DNA from: Luzula sylvatica
Taxonomy: Eukaryota; Streptophyta; Magnoliopsida; Poales; Juncaceae
DNA: 64,000 nucleotides
Direction: 5' to 3'
Assembly: GCA_946800325.1 (NCBI GenBank)
Contig: OX326957.1
Span: 55,605,477-55,669,476, forward strand
Under the pieces are notes generated by a model. It had not been told where the DNA came from. It worked only from the letters and a program-made list of their open reading frames with translations, and made no database searches. Below, in pieces: positions 43,881-54,584 of the stretch. The stretch's first letter is position 1. Every line of letters starts with the position of its first letter. The translations under genes and the position numbers were made by a program.

Positions 43881-45319
43881 CTTAACAGTGTGAAAAAACA
43901 AACATGACTTTTCAAATTTCAAATTTTATTTTTGTATAAATTATTATTATTATTACTACGTGACCATAAATGATAGCTAAATTCTAAAATTAAGGTCTTC
44001 ATGTATCTCATCAAATCATTTCCATGTTATGTCAAGTCAATCGTGTCTTTTTGGAATCATATTATTAGACATACACAGCAATTAATCTCATACCTAAACT
44101 ATATCATGATTACAAATCTCGCGTTTTTGCATTTTGGCTAAGCTCCATTTTTGGACCACTAATTATCCAACGATACAAGATAGGAGACGATATTTTGATT
44201 AGGCACGGTAACCAATCGAGTTTGAACGAATATAATTCAATTCGAGTTCGGATCGATTCTAGTTCAAACCAATTCGGATCGGTTCGAAATATGAGTAATT
44301 CAAACTCTGCCCGACTCGAATTGGTTCGAATTATTTTTTGAACGAGATTTTTTTCAATCTAACGTTGATTTTTGAATTTCTCAACTTTAATCTTCATCCC
44401 CAATGGGATGCACAACTTTTGCATGTACGGTTTAAGAATGATTAGCAGGGCTAATTAAATATAAGTGGGGACTCCCAAATTTCGACGGCCTTCAATGGAG
44501 TGACATCATAGATTTTCTTGCATAGAGCTTCGGTCCATACACACTGCACGAGGACTCCAAACCGGTCCCCCATCGACCAAACAAATAGTTTATTACCCCA
44601 AACTTTTCACCCATTTACCCTTAATATTTCACTTGGTAATAACAAGGAAATAGTTATTTGATTTCATCATGGGGATTGATTTGAAGGACATGACCGTGCT
44701 GCTGTCTCGGCCGAGGGCAAAAATGGAGACGACACGTCACTGATCTCATTGGCGTGATTTTAGAGGTTCTGCGGCCTCCCTCTAATCTTGTCTCCCCCTC
44801 GCCTCTTTCCCACACCACGTACTTGGAATTGGTACAGCGAGCATTAATAGATTTTAATGAATAGTCTTAATTTGCATACATTTGTAGTAAATGGTATATT
44901 GAATAATTAAAACTGTTTACTGAGAGGTTGTACCGCTATATTTAGCCCCTTTCCTCTGTCGTCCAATTTTGGGGAGAGGGTTACTCTGATGAAAATCACT
45001 CGCTACAGAGGTTATACGGAGATTATTATACAGAGGATCAGTGGAAGTTGATAATGTCCATACACGAACCCTGTACGTACCCATAGGGACAGATATTTTT
45101 GTTACCGTTGAGTACTGAACATAGTATTATAGAGTGGACTACGAGGGGTATTTTCGACTTTTTACGTGATCTTTCCATCACAGTCCTCCTCTCTCTCACT
45201 CCACCTTGGGTTTTAAATCCCCTACCGCTCAGTTCAGCCTTCCCCTTTCCTCCCTCCCTCCCTCCTCCACCACTCCCTTCTACAATACACCGGAGAGTGA
45301 GAGAGAGAGCTCGCCGGAA

Positions 45320-46894
45320 ATGGCGTTTATGTGTACGGACAGTGGTAATCTGATGGCGATTGCGCAGCAAGTGATCGCCCAGCAACAACAGCAACAGCAC
45401 CACCAAAGGCAGAATCAGCTGCATCAGATCCAATCTTCGAGTTCTTCTGTTCCGTGGGCTTCCCAGTCCGACCCTCAGTCGTTCTCCGGATTCTCTGACC
45501 CTTTCTCCTTCCCTACGCCTCCGCCTTTCAAGCTCCCAGATGAGTTTGATTCGGACGAATGGATGGACAGCCTTATCGGATCGGGTGATTTATCTCCATT
45601 ATTCCCTGATCCACCATCTTCTACGGACCTCGACCGGCTTATCATGCCACGGGGAGACATTTTATCAGTCGATATGCCACCACCTCCCCTTAAACCTGAT
45701 AAGGATCCGAAAGCCATCTCAAAGGCAGGGGTTTCGTGTTCTTCTTCACAATCCCTCTGTTCTTCATCCACTTCACACCCCGTGCTAAAATCTCTCTTAG
45801 ATTTTGCGCGGTTTGCTGGTTCAAACCCGGATCTTGCAATCAAAAACCTCACCCAAATCAGGCCATTGGTTTCGCAACTCGGAGATCCGATACAACGGGT
45901 TGGGTTCTATTTTAGCGAGGCCTTATCTCTCCGACTCTCCTCTATGCCATCCTCTACGCCCCTTTCTTCTTCTTGTTCATCCAGGGAAGAGTTCACATTG
46001 TGCTATAAAACCCTAAATGATGCTTGCCCATACTCCAAGTTTGCTCATCTCACAGCTAACCAAGCAATACTCGAGGCCACTGAGTCGGCAACTTCAATCC
46101 ATATCATTGATTTTGGTGTTGTTCAAGGTATCCAATGGGCGGCATTTCTTCAAGCACTTGCCACTCGACCTGTTGGGAAACCAACCCGGATCCGAATCTC
46201 TGGTATTCCATCTCCTCTACTCGGTTCATCCCCACTTGCTTCTCTCAAAGCAACCGGTAACCGGCTCCATGAATTTGCCGAGCTATTGGAGCTCAATTTT
46301 GAATTTATACCCGTTTTAACCCCCATCGATCAATTAACCGGTCTAGATTTTCGAATCGAACAAGATGAATTCGTTGCAGTTAATTTCATGCTGCAATTGC
46401 ATCACCTATTAAGTGATTCAACAAACCAAATCCAATCATTGTTAAAACTCATAAAATCTCTCGAGCCAGAAGTGGTCACGCTCGGCGAGTACGAGGTCAG
46501 CTTAAACCGAGTCGGTTTCGTGGACCGGTTCGCCAACGCATTGAGTTACTATTCTTCGATCTTCGAGTCGATCGAACCAGCTTTGCCACGCGACTCGCCA
46601 GATAGAATCGAGCTAGAAAAGGTGTTATTCGGCAATAGAATTCTACGAGCCGTGGGGCCAAGAGACGAGATTGAACGGACGGAGAGGATGGAGGAGAGCG
46701 GAGAATGGATGGCTCTGATGGAACGATCAGGATTCGAGCCGGTTCGATTGAGCAATTATGCTTTGAGTCAAGCTAAGTTGCTTCTATGGAACTACGATTA
46801 TAGTGCCAAGTATTCTCTGGTGGATTCACCGCCTGGATTCTTGTCACTCGCTTGGGATGGACGGAGATTGCTCACAGTGTCTTCATGGCGGTGA
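45320..46894 (+). CDS. SCL7: GRAS-family transcriptional regulator, SCARECROW-like 4/7 type, single exon
   Basis: GRAS proteins are plant-specific nuclear regulators. The SCL4/SCL7 group is linked to stress and growth control, but the exact role here is not known. The CDS is 524 residues and intronless, as is typical. The start at 45320 is chosen because MAFMCTDSGNLMAIAQQVI is the conserved N-terminus of this subgroup; the frame is open 38 codons further upstream, but that part is leader. A Q/H-rich stretch follows at residues 20-35, then Ser/Pro-rich variable sequence with FDSDEWMDSLIG. The GRAS domain starts near 155 with LLDFARFAG (leucine-rich region I), then HIIDFGVVQGIQW (VHIID motif, about 260), NFMLQLHHLL (about 355), GEYEVSLNRVGFVDRFANAL (PFYRE region, about 390) and a C-terminal SAW motif ending LLTVSSWR. 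All parts are present and uninterrupted. SCL4 versus SCL7 cannot be settled without a tree. Confidence 0.93.
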   Translation: MAFMCTDSGNLMAIAQQVIAQQQQQQHHQRQNQLHQIQSSSSSVPWASQSDPQSFSGFSDPFSFPTPPPFKLPDEFDSDEWMDSLIGSGDLSPLFPDPPSSTDLDRLIMPRGDILSVDMPPPPLKPDKDPKAISKAGVSCSSSQSLCSSSTSHPVLKSLLDFARFAGSNPDLAIKNLTQIRPLVSQLGDPIQRVGFYFSEALSLRLSSMPSSTPLSSSCSSREEFTLCYKTLNDACPYSKFAHLTANQAILEATESATSIHIIDFGVVQGIQWAAFLQALATRPVGKPTRIRISGIPSPLLGSSPLASLKATGNRLHEFAELLELNFEFIPVLTPIDQLTGLDFRIEQDEFVAVNFMLQLHHLLSDSTNQIQSLLKLIKSLEPEVVTLGEYEVSLNRVGFVDRFANALSYYSSIFESIEPALPRDSPDRIELEKVLFGNRILRAVGPRDEIERTERMEESGEWMALMERSGFEPVRLSNYALSQAKLLLWNYDYSAKYSLVDSPPGFLSLAWDGRRLLTVSSWR

Positions 46895-47699
46895 GACTGA
46901 ACCAACCAACCAACCACATGTATTTTTTTTGTTCCGTATATTGAATGGGGGCATTCATGCATCATAATTATTTATTGGGTGGAGACTGGAGAGAGCCAGA
47001 GAGAGGAAGTGTTAATTGATAATTAATTATTGGTAGTTAATTAGAGGGATTAGTGGCTAATTTTTGTAAAGAGGAGGGAGAAAGAAGAGGACAAAATGTT
47101 TGGCTTGCTAGTTGTTTCGACTATAAGATCTCTCTCTCTCTCCTTGATTTCTGGGTTCTTCTTCATGGTTGTTTCATTGTTCGTCTTCCTTGCCTTTCTT
47201 TATTGTTGCGAAATGCCCCTATATTATGTATAAATTTTTTCAAGTCCCAATTCACGAGACGGTGGGGTATGGTATTAATATCCATCTTCAATTCGTACTC
47301 TCGGTTAATTGTGTCTTGAATTAACGGTTAATTCAAATATAATTAATACGTAATACAATTGTATTAGTCATCAACATAATTAATAATTTCAATTAATGAT
47401 TAATACAATTCACCGGTACAATTTTGGAAAATTTCAATTAGCCCTCCCATATCGTGAACAGTGGGGAAAAAAGGGGGCACAGTAAATGACCTCTTATTTA
47501 AATTTGCAAACACCTCTCAATTTTTCTAGAATATTATTTATTTTTTCTAACGAGCATAGGACCCATGGAACATTTTTTAATGGGCTTTTCATAATTTTAT
47601 AAGAACATTTGAACTGGGCTATTGGTATAAAAGGCCCAAATAATATCTGAATATCAGCTACATAGTTGGTTATAGAATTGAAGGCCACGAAGGGTCAAT

Positions 47700-47975
47700 T
47701 GCTTGATTATGTCGTAAGCAGTGACGTATTTTTATAAGGGCTCCACGCCACGTGCTCCACAAGGAGGTAACGTGATCATACACGGTACCATTACAGCGAC
47801 CGGCCAACCGACCCAAATTATTGGACCAATTATATGCCTCCACGTGGTGGTAGGTAGTCCGTCTGATGGTCAATGGGTATAGATCCACCGTTCGTTTTTT
47901 CTTCGTCCCTTATAAAGCCTTCCTGAATCCTTTCCCTCTGAGGAAAGCATTGCAATTTTATATTTAGGGTTTCAC
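47700..47975 (+). promoter_or_regulatory. Promoter of duplicated locus copy 1
   Basis: GCCACGTGCTCC (47737) and CTCCACGTGGTGG (about 47839) contain G-boxes (CACGTG). CTTATAAAGCC (47910) is a TATA box, and TTTAGGGTTTC (47964) is a telo-box-like element in the leader. TGGGCC/GGCCCA site-II words lie upstream near 47631. The same elements recur in copy 2, with the TATA box at 51808. Confidence 0.6.
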
Positions 47976-49724
47976 GCCTTTTCTGCGACTATAGATCCGG
48001 CACTGCCGATCATGATTCTATGGCGGAGCTTCGATGGCTTCATAGGCGAAGGTTAAGTATCAGTGAATTCCATCTGATTTTTATGATGATTTTCATATAT
48101 GGATCCCGTCTAATCCATTAATTTCGATTTTCGGAGGTGATTTCTCTGAAGGTGATGATTTCGGTAGAGATCTGGTTGGTTTCGTCTGCTATTCCAAGAT
48201 CCAGAACTCGCCATTCGAAACGGTCTGTTGAGATCTGAAGCTTCTCCGATTCTGACCTGGTTGCTGTGCTGTAGGTGGCGCAACTTCCATGGCCAAAGGA
48301 TGGGGTTGATTCTTGAAAATTGAATATAGTAGTTTGGATCTTTGCCTTCATAAGTTGTATCTGTAATTGGGTTTCTTGATATGGTAATCGGTGCAGTGAA
48401 TAGCAATGATCTTTGACAGGAAGATCAGGAAGGTATGGTTAGCTTGCTTTCGTAGTGTTGTAGACATTAGGATCTGTATCTTGTATGGATCTCATGTAAA
48501 CTCGACCTTTGCCATGTTGGGTGAGCTCGCATGGCAGGTCACCCTATAATAATAATTTTTTTGGTGTTTCGGGGGGGTAGAACGCACGGGGATAGTTTTT
48601 TTTGCCCTGGGTTCTTCCTCCCTTGTGTCTTCTCTTTTTCTCTCCTTTTCCAGAATTGTCCAATTGCCACGACCTGTGAAACCATTTAATTATGTACTTG
48701 ACGGAGCATACCTTCATTTGAAGCCAAACACGCCTAACTTTTTTCACTGCAACGGCCGACCTCCTTAAAGGTATAAAAAAAAGATGAATTTTCATTAAAA
48801 AAATGTAAACCATTTAATTTTTGTTGTGCAGTGTCTTGAATTTGAGTCCTGATTCAATGATTATTTTTACCCTGCCTGCCCTGAAAAGTTTGATGTCCTT
48901 AATTTATGGACTGTCATCAGTAATAGTTCCGAAGTAACCTATTTGCCTTGCTTAGTCTTACAAAGTTATAAGAAAATTCAATATATATTGAAAACAGTGA
49001 TTATTGTGGAATTAATTTTATTTTGACTTAATTGGACCTCTTCTCTTTGTATTTCTCATGACTGATAAAAAAGAGTTACATTTCCTTATTCCAATGTTCA
49101 ATTTCATTTGTACAGGAGAATTAATTTTCATTTGAGCCAATAAGAGTTATTTATTTTTGCAAGACTTATTATATTGATAAAAAAGTCTTAATTGTATTGG
49201 TGGATCCCTTCAATATATAATAATAAGCAAATATATTATTTCCACTTAGAGATTCGGTATTATTTCGGTGGTTCTTTTGAAGACTTCTATATTGATATGA
49301 ATTGAATTGAATTGAATTGTGCATAATTTTGTTAGTGATCCTCTTTAGTTCCAGTGTAAATATTTCTTTGGAAGTTGTTCTGGATCCTTGTGGTGTTAAA
49401 TCACTTTGAACCTCGATATTATTTGATTTTGTTCATGGTAATCTATATTTATTACATCTTTAATTTACATGGTTAACAGTTTTATCTTATCTGAGGTGAT
49501 GGAATTATGCATGTAGGCTCCTGATGTATATAAATGATGCACATTTTCTTAATATAAACATGTTATGCTTTTGTTTTTTTTTTTCCTCTGCCGTGTTTTA
49601 TTTTGCAGGTTGATTAAAACAAGAAAGTTGCGAATTCATGTTGGCTCGTCACTCGATTTTAGAATCATTTTCCCTACTATCTCCGTTTTAGAATTTTTTT
49701 TTTTTTTAATTTTTTTTCTTTTTA

Positions 49725-50320
49725 TTTGTATCAAATACCTAATTTTTGAATCATTTTCTCTACTATCTCCGTCAAATACCTAATTTTTATTTTTTCAAAT
49801 TTTGAATCATTTTCTTTACCATCTCCGTTCCGGAAAATATCTTTTTTTTTTATTTTTTGTATCAAATACGTAATTTTTATTTTTTCAATTTTTTCATCAT
49901 TTTCTCTACTATCTTCGTTCCAGAAAAAATCTTTTTTTTGTATCAAATACCTAATTTTTATTTTTTCAATTTTTGTATCATTTTCGCTACTATCTCCGTT
50001 CCAGAAATTTTTTTTTTTTTTTTATCAAATACATAATTTTTTTTTTTTCAATTTTTGAATCATTTTCCCTACTATCTCAGTTACAGAAAATCTCTCTTTT
50101 TTGTGTGTTATCAAATACCTAATTTTTATTTTTTCAATTTTTGAAACATTTTCTCTACTATCTTCGTTCCAGAAATTTTTTTTTTTTTTTGTCTGTATCA
50201 AATACCTAATTTTTATTTTTTCAATTTTTGAATCATTTTCCCTATTATCTCCGTTCCAGAAAATTTCCTTTTTTTTTGTATCAAATACCTAATTTTTATT
50301 TTTTCAATTTATCCATTTAT
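49725..50320 (+). repeat. Minisatellite, about 8 units of 80-87 bp
   Basis: The unit is TCAAATACCTAATTTTTATT, then TTTTCAATTTTTGAATCATT, then TTCTCTACTATCTCCGTTCC and AGAAA with a T tract. It repeats at about 49772, 49863, 49942, 50024, 50111, 50198 and 50281, with a partial unit before. The duplicate locus near 53465-53580 has only a single related unit, so the expansion is specific to copy 1. Confidence 0.85.
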
Positions 50321-50706
50321 GAACTATCAAAAGTGCTGTTTTTTTATTGAGATCTTTCACATATTTTAATATAAATCTTTAAACAGTTTGTTATTTAATA
50401 TGTAATTTTAGTACATATATATATTTTTAAAATAAACTATAATAGTTTTTTTTTTACTAATGAATTATAAAATTTATCTTGTTAGATCTATTTTTGAAAT
50501 GGAGGGCCAGAGGCTTGGTTTGTATCAAATTTTATGAGTTGTTTTATAGTTTTTTTGTTTCAACATTTTTGAAACGGAGAGCTGGGCTTTTTTTGTATCA
50601 AATTGTATCCGAGTTGTTTCAGAAGTTTTTTCGTCGATTCTATTGCTCTTATAATTTCGAAGTATGCGTGAAAAAATCTCGAATTGAATATTTCCTTCAA
50701 GTGAAT

Positions 50707-50790
50707 GGATCTTTAGCTCAAATGGATAGAGTGGCCCAATGTTAATAAATAACACAAGGGGGGATGGTGGTTCGAATCCGCCAAGATCCT
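50707..50790 (+). tRNA. tRNA-like gene with an abnormal, extended anticodon arm
   Basis: Acceptor strands GGATCTT and AAGATCC pair perfectly. The D arm is GCTCAAATGGATAGAGT and the T arm GGTGGTTCGAATCCGCC, both normal, with intact A-box and B-box promoter elements. A TTTTT pol III terminator starts at 50792. Instead of a standard 17-nt anticodon arm plus variable loop, there are about 33 nt that can fold as CCC/GGG enclosing TGTT-AATAAAT-AACA. No clear anticodon can be assigned. It may be a tRNA with a small intron, a decayed pseudogene, or a tRNA-derived RNA. Confidence 0.5.
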
Positions 50791-51374
50791 GTTTTTATTT
50801 GGAATTTTTGCTATTTTAGGAGGGCTGCTCTTTTGTTTTTATTGGGGATTTTTTTTCGGTTCTTTGCTATTTCGAAAATTCTTCCGTGTTTATTTTTCAG
50901 GCAGATATGTTTTGATAATTATTTATTTTAATTAGCATTGTTTTTATTTTTAAAATTAAGCGAGCAAATTTGATTTTATGTATCGTAGTATGATAACTTA
51001 TGCTGTATATTTTTAGTAAATTATGTATAATATTTTTTTGTTAATATTTATTTATAATATAATATATATTTGTGCATGTCAATATTTATACATTATATTA
51101 TAAATAATGTATTCATATCATAATATTATACTTTATAGTATAATTATCTTATTTTAAATTAAATTAGGATTAGGATTATATAAGAAATTTGTGATTAAGT
51201 ATAGTATTATGTTTTTCTTTTTATACAAACTCCTATTTTTCATAATGGTAATGATAATAATATAATTTCAACATATTATTGTTTCACATTATATTAATCT
51301 TATTATATTATTAAATTTAAAATTTCTATAATTAATCATGTATAATTTTTTTGAAGTCCCTACAGTATTTAAAT

Positions 51375-53893
51375 TTACTAACACCTCTTAATTTTGCTAA
51401 AATATTACTTACTAGGTAACGACTAACGAGGAAAAGACCCATGAAACCATTTCAAATGGGCTTTTCATGATTTGATAAAAACATTTCAAATGGGCTAAAA
51501 AAAACCATAATATTGTTAGTACAAAAGGCCCAAATAATATCTGACTATTAGCTACATAGTCGGTTATAGAATTGAAGGCCGCAAAGAGTTAAACGCTTTC
51601 ATTATGTCGTAAGCAGTGACGTATTTTGATATGGTCTCCACACACCCCGTACTTCCCCAGGAGGTAACGTGATCCTACACGGTACCATTACCGCGTCAAG
51701 CCAACCGACCTAAATTGTTGGGCCAATTAGATGCCTCGACGTGGTGGTAGTCCGTCTGTCCGATGGTCAATGGGTATAGATCTGCCGTTCGTTTATTTCT
51801 TCGTCCCTTATAAAGCCGCTCTTTCACTAAGATGAAAGCATTGCAATTTTATATTGAGGGTTTGCGCCTTTTCTGCGATCGTAGATCCAGCACTGCCGAA
51901 CATGATTCTATGGTGGAGCTGCGATGGCTTCATCGGCGAAGGTTAAGTATCACTGAATTCCATCTGATTTTTATGATGATTTTCATATACGAGCCCCGTC
52001 TAATCCATTAATTTCGATTTTCGGAGGTGATTTCTCCGAGGGCGAGGATTTCGGTAGAGATCTGGTTGGTTACGTCCTTGATTCCAAGATCCAGCAGATC
52101 CAGCACAAGCCCTAATTCGAAACGGTCTATTGAGATCCGAAGCTTCTCCGATTTTGACCTGGTTGCTGTGCTCTTGTTGGGAAACTGCCATGGCCAAAGG
52201 ATGGGGTTGATTCTTGAAAATCGAATGCAGTAGTTTAGATGGATCTTTGCCTTGAAAAGGTGTACATGTAATTGGGATTCTTGGCAAGGTAATCGGTTCT
52301 GTGAACAGCAGTGATTTTTCGCAGGAAGATCAAGAAGGTATGGTTAGCTTGTATTCGTAGTGTTATAGGCGTTAGGATCTGTATCTTGTATGGATCTGAT
52401 GTAAACTCGACCTTTGCCATGTTGGGTGAGCTCGCATGGCAGGTCACCACATAATAATACTTTTTTGGTGTTTTGAGGGGGAAGATCGCACGGGGATTAG
52501 TTTTTTTGCCCTGGGTTCTTTGACCCTCGTGTCTGCTTTTTCTTTCTTACCAGAATTGTCCAACTGCCACGACCTGTGAAACCATTTAATTACACGAACT
52601 TGACGACGGAGCATACCTTCATATGAAGCCAAACATGGCTTACTTTTCACTGCAACGACCTTCCTCCTTAAAGGTATAAGAAAAACTGAGCTTTCATTAT
52701 AAAAAAAGATTTGAGCCATTTAATTTTTGTTGTGCAGTGTCATGAATTTGAATCATGATTCATGATTATGATTACCTTCCTGCCTTTAAAAGTTAAAATT
52801 TTATTAATTTATGAACCGATCATCAGTAATAGCTCCAATGTAACCATGGCTAACAAGGATCTCAAGTGAAACTGCATAAATTAATGGCTATTTGCTCGAT
52901 TGTTAGTCCTCTTTACAAAGTTGCTAGCAAAGTCATTATATATTGAAAACAGTGTTTTTTGTTGAATTAATTTCCTTTTAACTTAATTGGACCTGTCTCT
53001 TTGTATTTCTCTTGAATGATAGAGTTCGATTCATTACCTTTTTTTTCAATGTTGAATTTCATTTCTCCAGAAGGGAATTAATTTCCTTTTGGACCAATAT
53101 AAGAGTTCAATTTTGTTAATGATTGAAATGAATATGAATAAGAACATGAATTTTGTTTAATTTTGTGAAAGATTTGTCTTTAGTTGTACCCCTGTTAGAT
53201 ATTGTAAAATTGCACATGATTCTGGTAGTGTTATGTTTAGGACCATGTTCATGACAATTTTCTCATGGATACATCTCTATTGTTTTAAATCTTCAACTTT
53301 GATATTGATTATTTGTTCACGGTCGTTCATATTTATTATAATCTTTTATTTATGTTGTTACCAGTTATGTTTCTTCTGAGGTTGGAATTTTATATGTTAT
53401 CTTTTGTAGGTGCATTAAAACCACAATTGTTTCGAATATCAGAATTCATGGTTGCCTTGTGTATCTCATTTTTTGATTCATTTTCCATATTCTTTTCTCA
53501 GATCTTTAAATAATCTAAATTTTTCGTTCCCGTGTACAAATTTTTTATTTTTTTCAATTTGGCCATTTATGACAAATTGAATTTATTGATTTTTTTTTTG
53601 GATATCTATTGGATTTTAATATTGAATTTAAATTTTAATTGTAATTTTTAGCAGTTGGTCCATTTAATATAAAATTTACACATTTTACAGAAATGAACTT
53701 TAGTTGTCTTTTTATAAAATTTTTATAAAATTGATCTCACTGGATCTTTTTGAGTATTTTGAAATGTAGAGAGGCTCGTTTTTTTTATCAAAATTTATGC
53801 GTTTGTTTTAAAGTTATTTTTGTTGATTCTGTTGCTATAATAATTTTAAAGTACTGGTGAAGAAATCTCGAATTGAATTTTTCTTCAAGTGAA
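51375..53893 (+). repeat. Tandemly duplicated locus, copy 2, ending at the virus junction
   Basis: This block is co-linear with 47505-50706. It keeps the promoter (GGCCCAAATAATATCTGA, ACGTGGTGG, TATA at 51808), the first-exon-like ATGGCTTCATCGGCGAAG with a GTTAAG donor (about 51929), the 13-nt candidate exon (near 52325) and the 3' part. It lacks the minisatellite expansion. Homology stops at TTCAAGTGAA (53893), exactly where copy 1 continues into the tRNA-like gene. Here pararetroviral DNA begins instead. Between the two copies (50.8-51.37 kb) the DNA is AT-rich with no gene. Confidence 0.65.
51640..51860 (+). promoter_or_regulatory. Promoter of duplicated locus copy 2
   Basis: It is co-linear with the copy 1 promoter: GAGGTAACGTGATC, CGACGTGGTGGTAGTCCG, GGTCAATGGGTATAGATC and the TATA box CTTATAAAGCC at 51808. 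The left G-box is mutated (CACACCCCGTAC in place of CCACGTGC). Confidence 0.55.
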
Positions 53894-54584
53894 GAAAGAA
53901 GTGACCGCGCTTAACAAATAACTTTAAAAATGCGGAAGTGGTGGACCGCAATAATAAATAGCCACATTATCTAATATGTAAATTATGTTTTACTTTAAGG
54001 ATGTTTAATTTAATTCGAGCACGCATGGAACAAAACAATCGAACCATTGGTGCGTTAAGAAGGGAAGCTCGCATGGCCCTCCGACGGGCAGAACTATGGG
54101 GGAACTCTAGGGGCACCACATGAAGGACTGGAGGAAACAATAACGATTACTGAGGAGCTGATATTCAACTACCCTAGAACAATGCAAGAGGAGATGGACC
54201 AGAGAAGAAGGGCCGCAGAGATACATAGGGAGCAGACAGTAAAAACCTGCATGGACTGTGAAGTACTCCTTTCCCTCTGTTATCTCCAAAAGACCAGACT
54301 CGAAGGCCAGGCCTCCAAGGACAATTGGGCTAGGGATGTTTTAGGCCCAGTATCCAGAAATATCCAGCTTCTAGAAGAATGTCACCAAAAGCTCAAAAGC
54401 ATTGAGCAGAGTCCCTATTATTAAAGCTTGAACAATTTAGATTCCTTTTTGAGTAGTGCACATGGGTGCAGCTCACTTTATTGTTTTTCTTTGGGCATCT
54501 AGTACAAATAATTGCTCGAATGAAATTTGTCCGAAGCATATGCATAGACCCTTTCTGTATTTCGTGGGTCATTCTTCTGTAGTT
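53894..54584 (+). mobile_element. Endogenous pararetrovirus, left plus-strand fragment (scrambled)
   Basis: This block repeats, in inverted orientation, the end of the viral polyprotein, ORF4 and the start of the leader from 59690 down to about 59070. It then becomes a mosaic. GCATCTAGTACAAATAATTG is inverted relative to the leader, and CCGAAGCATATGCATAGACC through CTTCTGTAGTTTCCAT copies the RNase H region (60185-60243). GCTCGAATGAAATT appears twice. The left junction to host DNA has short AGTGAAGAA-type microhomology, fitting illegitimate recombination. Confidence 0.8.
54001..54424 (+). pseudogene. Pararetroviral ORF4 copy with a one-base frameshift
   Basis: This is the same gene as the intact 140-codon ORF at 59583-59161, but an extra G in a run near 54097-54101 shifts the frame, so the original reading cannot continue. 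From 54182 the rest is again open in the original frame to TAA at 54424. The function of this small, charged viral protein is not known. Downstream of ORF3, tungroviruses also carry an extra ORF, but I cannot show homology. Confidence 0.8.

Larger units (their letters stand above)
47505..50790 (+). repeat. Tandemly duplicated locus, copy 1 (transcription-unit-like, unidentified)
   Basis: This block is co-linear with 51375-53893. Both contain AAAGGCCCAAATAATATCTGA, TCGGTTATAGAATTGAAGGCC (TTGG in copy 1), the same promoter, the same first-exon-like segment with donor GAAGGTTAAG, a 13-nt candidate exon between CAG and GTATGG (about 48420), GTTGGGTGAGCTCGCATGGC, and a shared 3' part ending AAATCTCGAATTGAAT. 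Copies are clearly diverged. Candidate starts near 48010 give very short frames. In copy 1 the MASS-like frame hits an immediate stop (ATGGCTTCATAG), whereas copy 2 reads ATGGCTTCATCGGCGAAG. No protein family is recognised. It may be a gene with a tiny first exon, or a non-coding RNA host. Confidence 0.6.

Noticed and set aside
45206..45319. Start of the GRAS protein 38 codons upstream
   Set aside because: The upstream part is Ser/Pro-rich and CT-leader-like and is not part of the conserved SCL4/SCL7 N-terminus, which begins MAFMC at 45320.
48110..48813. Minus-strand frames of about 90 codons present in both duplicated loci (also 52000-52719)
   Set aside because: They overlap the plus-strand promoter, first exon and splice-like signals and are not conserved as proteins between copies.
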